A stretch of DNA of 64,000 nt from Halicephalobus mephisto (GCA_009193035.1 SWDT01000034.1:310001-374000); one strand, 5' to 3'. Counted from the stretch's first letter, positions 33,713 to 47,594 are shown. A program made the numbers and translations. The notes: generated by a model not told the origin, from the sequence alone.

Positions 33713-35284
33713 TCAGTTTTGATTATTTTGGGATTGGAGTTTAGCTTCTTTTTCGGCTTTTCGTAATTTGTATAGTTGTTCAGGAGTTAAGTCTTTTTCG
33801 TTCATTAATCTGGCGTAATAGCTGGTGTTAACAACATCTCGAGGTTTTTGAAATCCGCCTGTTTTGGATTGACTTTGGAGTGTTACTTGTCCACCTAACC
33901 ATGCCATGTATTTGTTTGAATCTAATTGATCTTGGATTGTTCGATCGAGACCATTTATGAAAGTTGTTACTTGTCTTTGAGGATGATATCCAGTAACTAA
34001 ACTATCACCAATTTTTAAATTTTTTCCAGCACTTGTTTCTTTATAATTTTGAAATTTAGGAATAGAACCACGACTTTTGTTTAATTCATCTTGAGTAAAT
34101 CTTCTTCCACCGTAAGATTCTGAAATTGTATTACGTCTTTTACCGTATAAATAATCGTTTTTTGCTTCTGGATTTGATTTTGACCAAAGTTTTAAAATTT
34201 TTTCTGTCGCTTTTGGATCAACGAGGATTTCTTGAAGAAATTTTTTTTCATTGTGATCTTTGACGATGGTTATGTGGTTTCTGAAGGAACCGAAGGGTTT
34301 TTCGCCTGATTGAGTGGCTCCTTGTTCGTGCAGAGGAGGACAGGAATGAAACGGAACTGCCCCGTTGTTTCCGTCTGAGAGTTCTTTTGATGATTCGATT
34401 TTTAGAGCTGGAATTTTAAACATTTAAAATTTACAAAATTATATGCAATAAATTTTAAATAATAACTCATTTTGGACACTAATTAAATTTCATCAAAATA
34501 ATCAAGTCACTATCCAAAATCAGCTCCAATGAGAAACTGGATAGTGAATGATTTTGGACACTATCCAAAATTTATCAAATAATCAAGTCACTATCCAAAA
34601 TCAGCTTCAATCAGGAATTGGATAGTGACTAATTTTGGGCACTATCCAAAATTTATCAAATAATCAAGTCACTATCCAAAAATCAGCTCTAATGAGGAAT
34701 TGGATAGTGAATGATTTTGGACGCTATCCAAAAGTTATTGGAATTGTTAGATTCACTATCCAAAAACAGCTCTAATAAAAACATTGGATAGTGTCTATTT
34801 TTAACTAAAATTTGAATTTGTCAGTTACTATCCAAAAATCAGCTTCAATGAGAAACTGGATAATGAGTGATTTTGGACACTATCCAAAAGTTATCAAATA
34901 ATCAAGTCGTTATCCAAAAAATCAGTTCCAATGAGAAACTGGATAGTGAATGATTTTGGATACTCTTTGGTTTTTACTAGAACTGTCACAATCACTATCC
35001 AAAAAATCAGCTCCAATGAGAAACTGGATAGTGAATGATTTTGGACACTATCCAGAGCAAATCAATTTTGAATTTTAAAAGCTTACTCGTATTCCGGATC
35101 TTGCCGAACCCTCCAAATCCCTTCTGAGAAGCGTACTGGTTGCTACCGTACTCCCACGGAATCACACAAGGAAGAATTATTTTTCTTCTGTGTTTTTCTT
35201 CTTGTTCTTTGGCGTATTCCTAAAAATTCAATTTTTAATCACTATTTAAATTAAAAACAGAAAACCTACAGTATCCTCTTCCAT
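33713..35284 (-). CDS. Calponin-like repeat protein
   Basis: Exons in transcript order are 35284-35270 (15 nt), 35219-35087 and 34407-33713, giving 280 residues with all phases consistent. The first repeat, YGSNQYASQKGFGGFGKIR, is a clear calponin-family (CLIK) actin-binding repeat. Two weaker relatives are LHEQGATQSGEKPFGSFR and VTLQSQSKTGGFQKPRDV. No calponin-homology domain is seen, as in the UNC-87/CLIK type. A charged, lysine-rich central region and a C-terminal coiled coil (PEQLYKLRKAEKEAKL) complete it. Likely cytoskeletal. Intron 2 carries a CACTATCC repeat array. The 15-nt first exon uses a GTAGGT donor and should be confirmed. Family call is moderate. Confidence 0.6.
34480..35065. 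repeat. CACTATCC repeat array 1 (calponin-repeat intron)
   Basis: Seven units of about 81-85 bp. Each contains a hairpin-forming pair, CACTATCCA ... TGGATAGTG, around AATCAGCTCCAATGAGAAAC, followed by GATTTTGGACACTATCC and TTATCAAATAATCAAGT. Markers start near 34507, 34588, 34669, 34753, 34825, 34907 and 34992. The same family occurs at 42690-43130 and, reversed, at 47595-48060. Confidence 0.88.
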
Positions 35285-35769
35285 AATCAAAAATGAAAAT
35301 AAAACCAATTTTAAATTTAAAATTTGTTCAAGCAGGCTAGGCCGTTTCGGAGGACGTGAACTCGAGAGCTCCAGAAAATCGATAAATCGAAGACGCTTTT
35401 CCTCAAAGAAAACGCAAAATCTCAAGGATCTTTACACAAACACTTCATGGAACTTCAATAAGGTCAAAATCGAGATTTTCAATCATTATACTATTTCGAA
35501 AATATGAAAATTACTTTTGCAAAATTCTTCCAAAAATTTTAAAAATTATGAAATTTTAAAAATTATAAAATTTTAAAAATTATGAAATTCAAAATTTTGA
35601 AATTTTAAAAATTATGAAATTCAAAATTTCGAAATTTTAAAAACTATGAAATTCAAAATTTGAAAACTATAAAAATTATAGGATTTTTAATTTCGAAATT
35701 TTAAAAATTATGGAATTCAAAATTTCGAAATTTTAAAAATTATAAAATTTAGAATTTCGAAATTTTCCA

Positions 35770-36050
35770 AATGCTTCGTTTCATTAGAGTTGGAGATCAG
35801 AATTCGAAGTTAAAATTAAAAAATGTATAATTTTCTAACACGAAAAATTCTGTTCGAAAAAATTATTTTATTTTATTTAACTTTTTTCGATCTAGAATTG
35901 ACTCATAAATCTTGTCTTAACACGAAAAATCCATTCTTTATTTTATTAAAGTCGAAAATCAAAGTTTGAAATTAAAATCAGAAAAATTTAGTTTTCTAAT
36001 AAGAAAAGTCCGAATTTTTATTTTCAACTTTGATGAAACAAAGTACAGTA
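35770..36050. mobile_element. Diverged copy of the 4141-4685 fold-back family
   Basis: Shares GCTTCGTTTCATTAGAGTT, TTGGAGATCAGAATTCGAA, TTTTTTCGATCTAGAATTGA, CTTAACACGAAAAAT and AATAAGAAAAGTCCGAATTT in the order of the 4141 element. One arm is mutated, so only a weak hairpin remains. Confidence 0.6.
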
Positions 36051-36469
36051 TTTTCGAAAATTACAAATTTTTATTAAAATTTTTCAATTTTTATTCGAAT
36101 TTAGAAAAGTTTTGAAATTTTTTAATCATTTTCGGAAATTACATTTTTTATTAAAATTTAAAAAAATTTTGAAATTTTCTAATTTTAGATAATTTCAGAA
36201 ATTTATACAAAATTTTATTAAATTCAATTTTTATAAAATTCTAAAAAATTAAAAATTTCTCACAGAATTCAGAAGCATTAAAAACTTCGAAATTTTAGAA
36301 ATCTCCAAAAATTTATAAAATTCCGAATCTTCCATTTTGGACAAATTGAAAACTTTTAAAAAATCCAATTATGCAAATTTAAAAAAACACAAAATTTCAC
36401 GAATTTTTTCGATTGTCAAATACGTTCCTATCGACTTTATTCCACATCGTTTGTGCTCCAGAAGACTTC

Positions 36470-36655
36470 AAAAATCGAAAAAGGATACTGTAAAGACTCC
36501 AAAAATCACAAAGGATACTGTAAAAAATTCGAAAATCGAAAAAAGATACTGTAAAGACGTCAAAAATCAAAGGATACTGTAAAAAGACTTCAAAAATCGA
36601 AAAAGGATACTGTAAAGATTTCAAAAACCAGAAAGGATACTGTAAGTTCAAAAAT
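36470..36655. repeat. Tandem GGATACTGTA repeat
   Basis: Six units of about 25-35 nt of the form GGATACTGTAAAGA with CTTCAAAAATCGAAAAA. The core GGATACTGTA is the complement of the TACAGTATCC word found elsewhere in the window (for example 2857, 19871, 21211, 26329, 35268). Confidence 0.7.
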
Positions 36656-36918
36656 TAAAAACTTACTGTTTGCATTTTTCAAAATCCACGGAAATTTAAA
36701 AACAAAAAATTAATCGTAGTCTATTTGGGAATTTTTCGAATAAAACACCTGTCAGACAGATCCACTTCAAAGCTGCTTTCAGAAATCCGACTTACAAAAG
36801 CGCAAAATTGATTCAAAAACGACCTCTATTGAAACCTTTTCATTGACGTGTTTATTTTTCTTCAAAAAATTGCAGCCATTGGTACTCTCATTTCACTTTT
36901 GATTCAAATTTAAAAAAA

Positions 36919-38560
36919 TCAATTTGTTTCATTTTTTTTCTGAATTTCTCTTCTGGATTTCTCGAATTCGTACATGTTTCTGAAAGCTTCTGGAAATTTG
37001 AAACTGTTGAATTCAATTTTGTTAACTTCTTCTTCGTCGAATTTCGTAATCGGTCCCGGTCCGAGAGATGCCACATGAGATCGAAGAATCGGCATTTGTC
37101 TAGCGATAGTGTCAAAATCAGTCGCAATTACTTCTTCCATTTCTTGGAAGATATTAGCAATGACAGCAGCATCGATCCTGAAAAATCAATCAAAAGTTCG
37201 CAATAAAAATAATTTTAGATAACTTTGTACAAAATTCAAAATTTTCCGATTTAAAAAATACAATAATAGTTTGTAAATTCTGAAATTGAAATCAGAGTTA
37301 ATGATTAGTCTTCAAAATCCCGAAATTCAGAAATCATAAACTAGATTACTGTATTTTTTAATTGGAAAATTTCGTTAAGTGTACAAAAATCCAAAATTAG
37401 AAAAAATTATTAAATAAAATTCTGAAATTGAAATCAGAGTTAATAATTTCTCTTTAGAATTTATAAACTAGATTACTGTATTTTTTAATTGGAAAATTTC
37501 GTTAAGTGTACAAAAATCCAAAATTAGAAAAAAAATTATTAAATAAAATTTTGAAATTGAAATCAGAGTTAATAATTTCTCTTTAAAATCTATGAACCAG
37601 ATTACTACACTTTTTTAATTGGGAAATTTCGTTAAAATTATATAGAAAATCCAAAATTAGAAAAAATTATTAAATAAAACTTTGAAATCGCAAAACTCAC
37701 GGACTGAGGTCCTTGGCCGAAACCGACCGACAACCCGTGATCGAAGCTAGAAATTGATAAATTCTTTCGTAATTAGGAATATCGGCAATCCCGGAAGCCC
37801 GTTGATATTGAGAATCGCTAATTCTGAATTTTTCGGAGTTCTTATTACATTCGTAAGAATCTTTGACAATTTTCTCTTTGTAGTTTTCGGCGAATTCTCG
37901 TAGGACTTCTGATAGTGTGATATTACTCGAATCGAAAATAAGATTGACTCCTCCTTTGATGTAGCTTTGACATACAGTAAGCCAATCGTCGTGGTTGTAA
38001 TCTCCTTCGAAATTTTTCAGTTTTTTTTCAGCAGCGACCAATTCTTCTTCTTTCATGTTCAGCATCTTATCTAGTCTAAATCGTTGAGGAATGGCTTCTT
38101 GTATGAGATCACACATGTACACGACGAGGTTCTTCAGTCCTTCCGGGTTCTTGCATCTGGTGTCTTCGATGAAGGTCTGGACGATCATGTGGATATCCCT
38201 CGACGTCATCATCATGCTTCTCAAGTAGTACAGCTGTTCATCGTCCATATTCTGGAAGTGTCTAGTAGCTCTCGTCAGTATCTCCTTATTGGAAAAGGCG
38301 GATCGAAGAGATATCAGCAGTCTGGGAAGTTCCGGATCGACGTCCGGCTCGTCCTCTGGCAGCTTACCTAACGACTTTGAAGTAGAATTTGACAACCTCA
38401 ACAAAGTACACATCTTGTATGGGTCCTGGATTAACTGCAGGAAGACTCTGACACACGTTTCCGCCGGGTCTTCGGAGTCCTCCGGGGCACGTTCCGGAAG
38501 CCCCCCTGAAGTGCTGGGATTCGATGGTATTTGATCCGAAGATTCTTCCATCGGTTCCAT
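36919..38560 (-). CDS. Uncharacterised 372-residue protein
   Basis: Exons in transcript order are 38560-37701 and 37177-36919, in phase through a 523-base intron. The start is chosen at MEPMEESSDQ, downstream of a TTTTCCAG that may be the outron acceptor. The first 35 residues are acidic and proline/serine-rich. The rest appears all-helical and soluble: FLQLIQDPYKMCTLLRL, LRSAFSNKEILTRATRHF, EGLKNLVVYMCDLIQEA, KMLNMKEEELVAAEKKLKNF. There is no membrane segment, signal peptide or known catalytic motif. I do not recognise the family; a helical-repeat scaffold or complex subunit would fit. Codon periodicity and intact splice sites make it a confident gene of unknown role. The intron carries a tandem repeat of about 135-141 bp. 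Confidence 0.8.
37225..37685. repeat. Intronic tandem repeat of about 135-141 bp, three copies
   Basis: ATTGAAATCAGAGTTAATAA recurs at about 37291, 37432 and 37562, each followed by CTAGATTACTG(T/C)A and GGAAAATTTCGTTAAGTGT. High identity between copies suggests recent expansion. Confidence 0.75.
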
Positions 38561-39495
38561 TGTTGATAAAGCAATATTGGGTACCTGGAAAACATAAAAT
38601 TCATATAAAAAATAATAAAATTAAAGAAAATACAAACGAGTAACAAAAATGTGTCGAAATCAGGAAATTTCAAAAATTCAAAAAACGCGGGAGTGCTTTC
38701 GTTCCGAGATGAATTACTTTTTAAAAAACCTTACTAATTTTCTTTTTTTGCAAAATTCATATAAAATTAATAAAACTAAACGAAATAAAAATTTAAAATA
38801 TATGGAAATCAAAGAGATCAAAATCAAAAAATGCACAATTTATTTTCGTTTTGAGACAAATTTTTCTTTAATAACAATTTTGTCAGTTCCATAGTTCAGA
38901 AAACAATTTAAAGTATCTAAAAAGTGTAAATTTCGTATAAAAATAATAAAAATAAATGAAATATAAAAAACAAAAATAAACAAATTCAAAAAACAAAATG
39001 TGTTTTCGTTTCGAGACGTGTTCTTTTTTAAACCAATTACATCAGTTCCTTGATCTGAATATAGTATAAAACATCTAAAAATATTTAAAAAATAAATAAA
39101 TAACGAAATATGGACAGGTAATAAACGTATAAAAATAAACAAATTCAAAAAACGCGGGGCGTGTTTTCGTTTCGAGACTTGTTTCTTTTCAAAATTGAGA
39201 GTGATAACGAACAGAAACAATTGGTGGATATCTCTCGAGTCAGTCTGTGTCCCAAACTCCGCCAAGTGGACCCAGAGCGTAGTGTAGTCTCCGCGGCTTA
39301 GCCATGCCCCTTTTTCCACAGAGAACGTCCTGCCTTCGAGTTTTGAGATTGTTCGTTTTTTGACACAGGGTTTAGTGATTTTATCGATGTAGAATTCATT
39401 CCTACTTTGAACCTTATGACTGCTTGATACGTGGCATTGACGTTATTTATAATTCCGTTCAGTTTCGATATTTGAAGAGTTTTTTCAGGTGAAAA
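38561..39495. repeat. Divergent intergenic region with four tandem copies of about 150-160 bp
   Basis: Units end in CAAATTCAAAAAACGCGG and a TTTCGTTTCGAGAC block whose start lies near 38700, 38847, 39007 and 39168. A GC-richer segment at 39190-39360, without repeats, is probably the core promoter or 5' leader of the aminotransferase gene. Confidence 0.7.
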
Positions 39496-41525
<2,030 letters not shown>

Positions 41526-41590
41526 ATTTAATTTTAGTTTTAAAAGAAATATTTTAATGATTAAAATAGGTTTTATTATTTTTAAAAACT

Positions 41591-44500
41591 TTAAGAATTA
41601 ACATTTGTAACAATAAAATTTGGTTTTTTACGGAAATCTTCAGGTTTTGATTTACAAAAAATAAAAAATAAAATATTTGCAAAAATTAAAAGTCCACCAT
41701 AAAATCGGAAAAGTAAAGAATATTCTTTAAATGATCTTCCAGATGTTAATCCAGGAGTAATAAATGATCCAGATAGTAATCCTAATGTTAAAAATGCTTG
41801 CATAAATCCCATAATAATTGCAGGTTTTTGTTGACTAATAAGAACAATGGATTTTGGAAATCCGCCAGAATTGAATCCAAGAAGACAAAGAGAAATAACC
41901 ATGAAAATTGTACTTGTCCATTTGTTTTCAGGAGGAATGAAGGTACAGATGATGAAACCGATTCCACAACCGAAGAAGGAGATAGTGCAGAAAAGACGCA
42001 TCTGAAATTTTTAGATTTTAAAGGTTTTTAATAAAAAAATTAAGAAGTTAAAAAAGGTTTTAAAAGTATCGATTAGTTTCTTTGGTAGTGTAGTGGTCAG
42101 AAGTGAGGATTCCTACCGCGCAGACTGCGGTTCGAGTCCATTCATTATTGCACGCGAAATAAGGAAAATTCCACTCGCTTTTAATGTCTCAATAAATTTA
42201 CACTGTTTTTTGATATTTAAACTCAGTTTAATTTTTGATAAGAAACTACCTTTGTTCTTTCACTCATTATGGTGAGTTTATCGCTCATAAGACCTGTGAA
42301 AAATTGGATGATAAACTGAATGACCAAAGGGACTGCGGTGATGATTCCGGCCAACGTGATCGGATGGTTGAGAACCCAAACGAGATACATGGTGAAAAAT
42401 GATATGTTAAATTGAGTGGCAATGATGAAACAATATCCACTGATGTAAACGGCCCAGATAGAAGGCTTCAAGAAGATTCTGTAGAATGGAATTTTTGATA
42501 CGTCTTCTTGACTACTTGACGAAATTTTGCCTGTGGAAATTTTTCGGAATTCTTTGGCTCCAACTAGAGGGTGATCCTGGGGGTCGTCTCGGTAGTTAAT
42601 GGCCCAGATCACAAGCAAAGTTCCACAAAATGCAGCTTGAAAGTAGAAAACTGACGGCCAACCGTCTAGAAAAAAATTATGTAATTCTTCAACTTTCTAG
42701 TCACTATCTTTGAAGTTCATTGGAACTGTCAAAATCACCTTCAAAAACAGCTTCAATAAGATATTGAATAGTGGCTAATTTAGGACACTATCCTTGTTTT
42801 TATTGGAGCTGTCAAAATCACCTTCAAAAACAGCTTCAATAAAAAGTTTGGATAGTGTCCATTGTTAATTCAAATTTGATCTTTTTAGTCACTATCCAAA
42901 AAGAACTTCAGTAAAACAAATGTATAGTGATTGCACGTAGACACTATCCTTGTTTTTATTGGAGCTGTCAAAATCACTTTCAAAAACAGCTTCAGTAAAA
43001 AGTTTGGATAGTGTCCATTGTTAATTCGAATTTGATCTTTTTAGTCACTATCCAAAAAGAACTCCAAAGAAAAATAGAATAGTAACTGATTTTTGTACAC
43101 TATCCAAGTATTTCATTGAAACTGTCAAAATCATTGTTTAAATAGTTCCAAAAAGATCTTTTAATGGGGATTTGGTCCATCAAAAACTTACATTCGTTGG
43201 CTAGGAAACTGGCAACAGGAGTCGTGATCACAGCAGAGAGCTGGGTGTAGCCAGTCAAAACAGAAACGAAAATCCCTCTTTCCTTCGAAGTCGCCCATGA
43301 ACTCACAATGGCTCCAATTACTGGATAAGGATTACATTGAGCCATTCCCTAAAAATCAAAAAATAATAAAACTAAAAATTATTTTTATTCAATTTTTCAA
43401 AATTTTTAAAAACTTTTAAAATTCGGAAATTTTCTGTCGGATTCTACATAGTTCTGGAAACTTCAAGAGATTCTGGAAATTCGTATCGAGAGAATTTCGT
43501 AATAATATTCTTTTTTAATTTTTATATAACGCTTTTTTGAAAAAGTCGAAAGATGACAAATGCCAAAAATCTATGTTTTCAATGTTGCGATTTATAAAGA
43601 GATCGACATCAAAATCTGCCTGCAACATTCGAGGAGATATTCAAAGTTTTTTATATTTACGAAAAGTTCAAAATTAAACTCGAAATCTGCAGTCTGCTTG
43701 CAACATTAGGCTGATTTATTCAATTGTTGTAAAAAATTCAACTTTGATTTTGATATCAATCTCTTTATAAACCTTTGTGCAGTTCAAATTTTAAGTGAAT
43801 ATTTGTGTTGAAAGAAGATTACGAAATATTGAAGTTTATATTTCTAAAATGGCTTCTGGAACAATTTTGAGAATCCGAGCCTTCTGAAGATATATGAAAT
43901 TTCACTCAAATACACTGTATATCATCCTATGTAAACTTAAACCCTGAGTCTAACGAGATATTAATTAACGTGTAAGCGTGAAAGTCGGAATTAAACCACG
44001 AACGGTCTAGAGAGAATTTCCAAATCTCCGCCCAGTCAGTCGACGTCTGGGAAGTGAAACTAAAGTGTTAGAGAATCAGTTTTTGAGAAAATCCACTTCC
44101 AACCTGGTCCGAGTTTGACTTCGGTCAAATAAGGGCCTTTCCTCTCTTTGTTCTATGCTTATGTTAAGATAAACAGGCTTGAATTGCTAACAGTAGGAAT
44201 CAACAGTTTTCCGCCTAATCATGAAGCTCCAAGGTGTCATACCACCGACATCCTTCTGACAATCACAACGATTATTACAAACATATGTAAATGTGAACCG
44301 AAAAAGTTGTGATCAACAAACCATTTCGAAATCAATTTTGACTTTTCCATCTCTTGACTCTGTTGACGTCGGAATCTAAATCCTCATTAAATTTTGCACT
44401 GGATATTAAAAAGTTTAAAACAGAGAGGTCATCTGCGACACAAGGTACAGACTATATTAAAATATTTGTTTTTTTCGCAGAACCAGTTTGATTAAAAATA

Positions 44501-47500
44501 GTAAAATAGGTTCATTAAAATGCAGTGAGGATTATTTTTTATTATAAATTACGTAGAGGTACTGTACGCAAAAAACATATACACGATATATAATGTATGG
44601 ATATATTAAGTGTGATATCGGTGCATTGTATTTAGTGTATCTGACGCATTAAAACGACCCTGATGTATGAATAGATTATGTTCAATGCACTGATACATTA
44701 AGTTGATATCGACGTATTAAATACGATATATGATGCATTAAAATGGCTCTAATGTATGAGATACATCATATTCAATGCATCGATACATTCAGTTGATATT
44801 GATACATTGTATTTAATATACTGATACATTGAAATAACTCTGATATATAGATACATGAAGTATGGTATCAGCGCATTGCATTTATTTTATCAATATATTA
44901 TAATAGCTCTAATGTATGAGATACATCATATTCAATGCATCGATACATTAAGTAAAATATCAATACCTTGTATTTAATATACTGATACATTAGAACCGTT
45001 TTAATGTACTCTGTTGTGTGTATAGTTGCATGAGTATCTCTATACATGGATATACATGAGGAAAGTTACCATAATGAAAGTAAACATCTTTCATCTTTGA
45101 TAATCACTATTTTGTAACGGCAATTGTCGCTAATAATGTTTTTAATGAATGAAATACGTTTATTCATTTTTGTCAACAGGTCTGTTATGATTTAAAGAGC
45201 CGCCAGAAAGCAATACTAGTAATTTTTAATGTATATAATATTATACACACCAATAATCAACAGACAACTAACATGATTTACTCTACAGTATGACTGTTTT
45301 TGGGGACATGAGGGTGTCGAAGATAGCTTTGGCAACAAGAAACAAAGATGATTCATCAGAACAAAAAGAAACAAGCTGCCGTCAATGCTTCATAACTCAT
45401 GATTTCGCGTTTTTGTGATTTTTATATAATTAATATATCGCTTTTGTTATTTATATGTATTTGTATCGTGCATTTGACTGGGTTTAATCACCGAAGTTCG
45501 AAGTAAACAAAACAAAGAAGTTTTTAAAGTAGCTTCATTTAGGTCTTTCGTTCCAAAAGTATATTCTCTAAGTTGGTTGCGCTAATTCTATTCTAACAAA
45601 GTCATAATTAACTACACCCAAAAAAGCATAATTTTTGATCCCGTAACAATTGCGAAATGTAACAATCGTCACATTTTTCATGAATATTTGGCATTTATGA
45701 CGAAAAATAAAAAATAATAATGATGATTTGCATTTGTTACTGTGCCAAAAGTTGCGTTTCTTTTGTGTACTAACATGACTCTGTGTCCCCGTGGATTACT
45801 GTCTTGGGATTATCTCTCATCAAATATCTTTTATTATCTACCATAATCAACTTCAGGAAATTTATCAAATTTAAATTTAATTTTTAATTTATTGAAAATT
45901 TTACAAAATTATCCTTATTAATAAAAAAATATGGGTTTTTCTATCAAGATCAAAATCCCAGAATTATGGTATTGGATTATGCACTATTTATTTGAATGCA
46001 AGCTTGTACAACTTTGATCTCGAAGGGAAATACCCTGAGGACCAACGAAATTTTTAGGATTGCGGATTGATGACAATTTTAAAATTGCGCAATAATTTTT
46101 GTAAGAGTTGTTTTGTATCTCGTGTCTCCGGTTCTATAAAGTTGTTTTATATATTTCTCGTCTACACGCGGATCAGGAACCCCTAGCGACGATCTAACAT
46201 ATGGTTAATGACCAACTCTAAAGTAATCTGTAATCGAAAATAATTCTTATTTTCATCTCAATAAATGCGTGTTTTAATATTTTTAACCAAATTAGTTTTA
46301 CAACGAAAAAATGTAAACAAAATAAAAATTACAGTGTTTTTTGAATTCTCTCCCTCAGCAGTCCTATTTTTTAATATCCGGTGCAAAATTTAATGAGGAT
46401 TTAGATTCTGACGTCAACAGAGTCAAGAGATGGAAAATTCAAAATTGATTTCGAAATGGTTTGTTGATCACAAATTTTTCGGTTCACATTTAAATACGTT
46501 AATTAATATCTCGTTAGACTCAGGGTTTAAGTTTACATAGGATGATATACAGTATATTTGAGTGAAATTTCATATATCTTCAGAAGGCTCGGATTCTCAA
46601 AATTGTTCCAGAAGCCATTTTAGAAATATAAACTTCAATATTTCGTAATCTTCTTTCAACACAAATATTCACTTAAAATTTAAGTCAAAAATAAAAATTT
46701 AATATTTATCAGTTAAGTCCTTAATTGTTCCAAAAACGCGTTATGTGAAAATTAAAAAAGAATATTATTACGAAATTCTCTCGACACGAATTTCCAGAAG
46801 ATTCTAAAAATTTCGAAATTCTCAGTTCTAAAATCACCACGAATTCATGAAAAGCTTCAGAAACTTCAATAAGATTCTAAAAATTTCCCACGAAATAGTC
46901 TCGACACGAATTCCCGAAATCTTGGAAATTTTCGGAATTTTTAATTTTTTGAATTTTTCATTGAATTCAGAAAATTTCAAACAAGATTCTGAAAAATTTC
47001 AGAAACTTTCGCCGAATCTTAGAAGGCTCCAGAATGCACTTAAATGGCCTACAGTAACCCGAGCATTACCTGTAAAACTCGAATGACGAGTAAAATATAA
47101 AAATTCGTAACCGTAGCCCAAGGCGTCAGAGCAGTTGCTATTACGGTAAGAGTCATCAAAGCGACCATCGTACGGTAAGTCCCGAATCTCTTCATACAGT
47201 AAGTCGCTGGAAGAACGAAAAAACCAGAACCGGCGAAACTTGCAGCAAATAAAAGTGAAATTTGAACAGATGAAATATCAACTCTTCTGTCACTGATAGG
47301 GAGATTTGGATCAGTCCAATCCACTTCAGATCCATTGAGAAAAGCTGGATGTAAAGGCGATGTTTCAAGTTCCGCGACTTTTATAAGAGCAGCATTCCAT
47401 CCGATCACGTTCCCCATGATGGAAGCCAAAAACAAACTTCCTTGAAGAGCAATCACAAATCTCCATCGATTTCCGCAACGATTCTCTGTTGCTTTTTTTT

Positions 47501-47573
47501 GAAGAATGTCTTCCGGACGAAACACAGGAAGAGGATTATCGGAGACTTTGACGTGTTTCGGAGCTGCCGACAT
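41591..47573 (-). CDS. SLC17-type major facilitator (anion/phosphate cotransporter family)
   Basis: Twelve-helix MFS carrier of 495 residues. Exons in transcript order are 47573-47070, 43348-43192, 42665-42250 and 42001-41591, all in phase. The start follows TTTTTAG by two bases, a likely trans-splice site. The N-terminus is cytoplasmic, then TM1 (FVIALQGSLFLASIMGNVIG), a loop with an Asn-glycosylation site (NGSE), and further helices. GMAQCNPYPVIGAIVSSW with ATSKERG resembles the SLC17 TM4-TM5 region. WPSVFYFQAAFCGTLLVIW and the loop YRDDPQDHP are also typical. Substrate cannot be inferred. Intron 1 is 3.7 kb and contains a large inverted-repeat element. Intron 2 contains a CACTATCC array. 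Intron 3 contains a tRNA-like element. Confidence 0.85.
42078..42145 (+). pseudogene. tRNA-derived (SINE-like) element
   Basis: Perfect A box TAGTGTAGTGG (42086) and perfect B box GGTTCGAGTCC (42129), 43 bases apart, with a 5' end (GTTTCTTTGGTAGTG) like the element at 27611. Neither the D, anticodon nor acceptor stem pairs well, so it is not a working tRNA. It sits in intron 3 of the transporter, on the opposite strand. Confidence 0.55.
42690..43135. repeat. CACTATCC repeat array 2 (transporter intron 2)
   Basis: Diverged units with TCACTATCCAAAAAGAACT, GGACACTATCCTTG, TTTTTATTGGAGCTGTC and CACTTTCAAAAACAGCTTC. Larger blocks of about 190 bp are themselves duplicated (about 42780 and 42950). 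Confidence 0.8.
44570..45015. repeat. GATACATT minisatellite
   Basis: Blocks of about 115 bp built from AATGCATCGATACATTAAGT, TTGATATCGA, TGTATTTAATATACTGATAC and CTCTAATGTATGAGATACAT recur about four times inside the 3.3 kb element. Confidence 0.7.
45640..45780 (+). repeat. Dispersed element shared with 53985-54115
   Basis: GAAATGTAACAATCGTCA, TTCATGAATATTTGGCATT, GTGACG/ATGACGAAAA, AATAATGATGATTTGCATT and TTTTGTGTA recur in the same order in the interior of the MITE at 53696-54300. Confidence 0.65.
45989..46198 (+). repeat. Dispersed element, copy 1 (inverted relative to 57428-57615)
   Basis: ATTTGAATGCAAGCTTGTAC, AACTTTGATCTCGAAGGGAA, GAGGACCAACGAAA, ATTGCGCAATAATTTTTGTA and CTCGTCTACACGCGGATCAG appear here and, reverse-complemented, at 57428-57615. 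Most bases match over about 190 bp. Confidence 0.8.
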
Positions 47574-47594
47574 TTCTAAAAATAGTTCATATAA

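Larger units (their letters stand above)
35285..36918. other. Intergenic region, A/T-rich with repeats
   Basis: 1.63 kb with no supported gene. Bases 35500-35770 are tandem AAATTCAAAATTTCGAAATT units of about 50 nt. Bases 35770-36050 are a diverged relative of the 4141 fold-back. Bases 36470-36650 hold the GGATACTGTA repeat. Confidence 0.55.
43470..46800. mobile_element. Inverted-repeat element of about 3.3 kb in transporter intron 1
   Basis: The left arm (43470-44415) and right arm (46370-46800) are inverted copies at high identity. Matched stretches are 43475-43545 with 46735-46805, 43785-43965 with 46515-46690, and 44290-44415 with 46370-46500. The left arm has two extra insertions (about 43550-43780 and 43970-44285) absent from the right arm. 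No transposase-like frame is visible inside, so it is a non-autonomous element or a nest of several. The interior also holds a GATACATT minisatellite (44570-45010) and dispersed elements at 45640-45780 and 45989-46198. Confidence 0.78.

Noticed and set aside
34480..35065. Regular hairpin repeats resembling a CRISPR array
   Set aside because: The units are contiguous and homologous throughout with no unique spacers, lie in an intron of a eukaryotic gene, and no cas genes are present.
38840..39319. Minus-strand 159-codon frame upstream of the aminotransferase
   Set aside because: It runs through the tandem repeat units and the aminotransferase leader; composition follows the repeat, not a gene.
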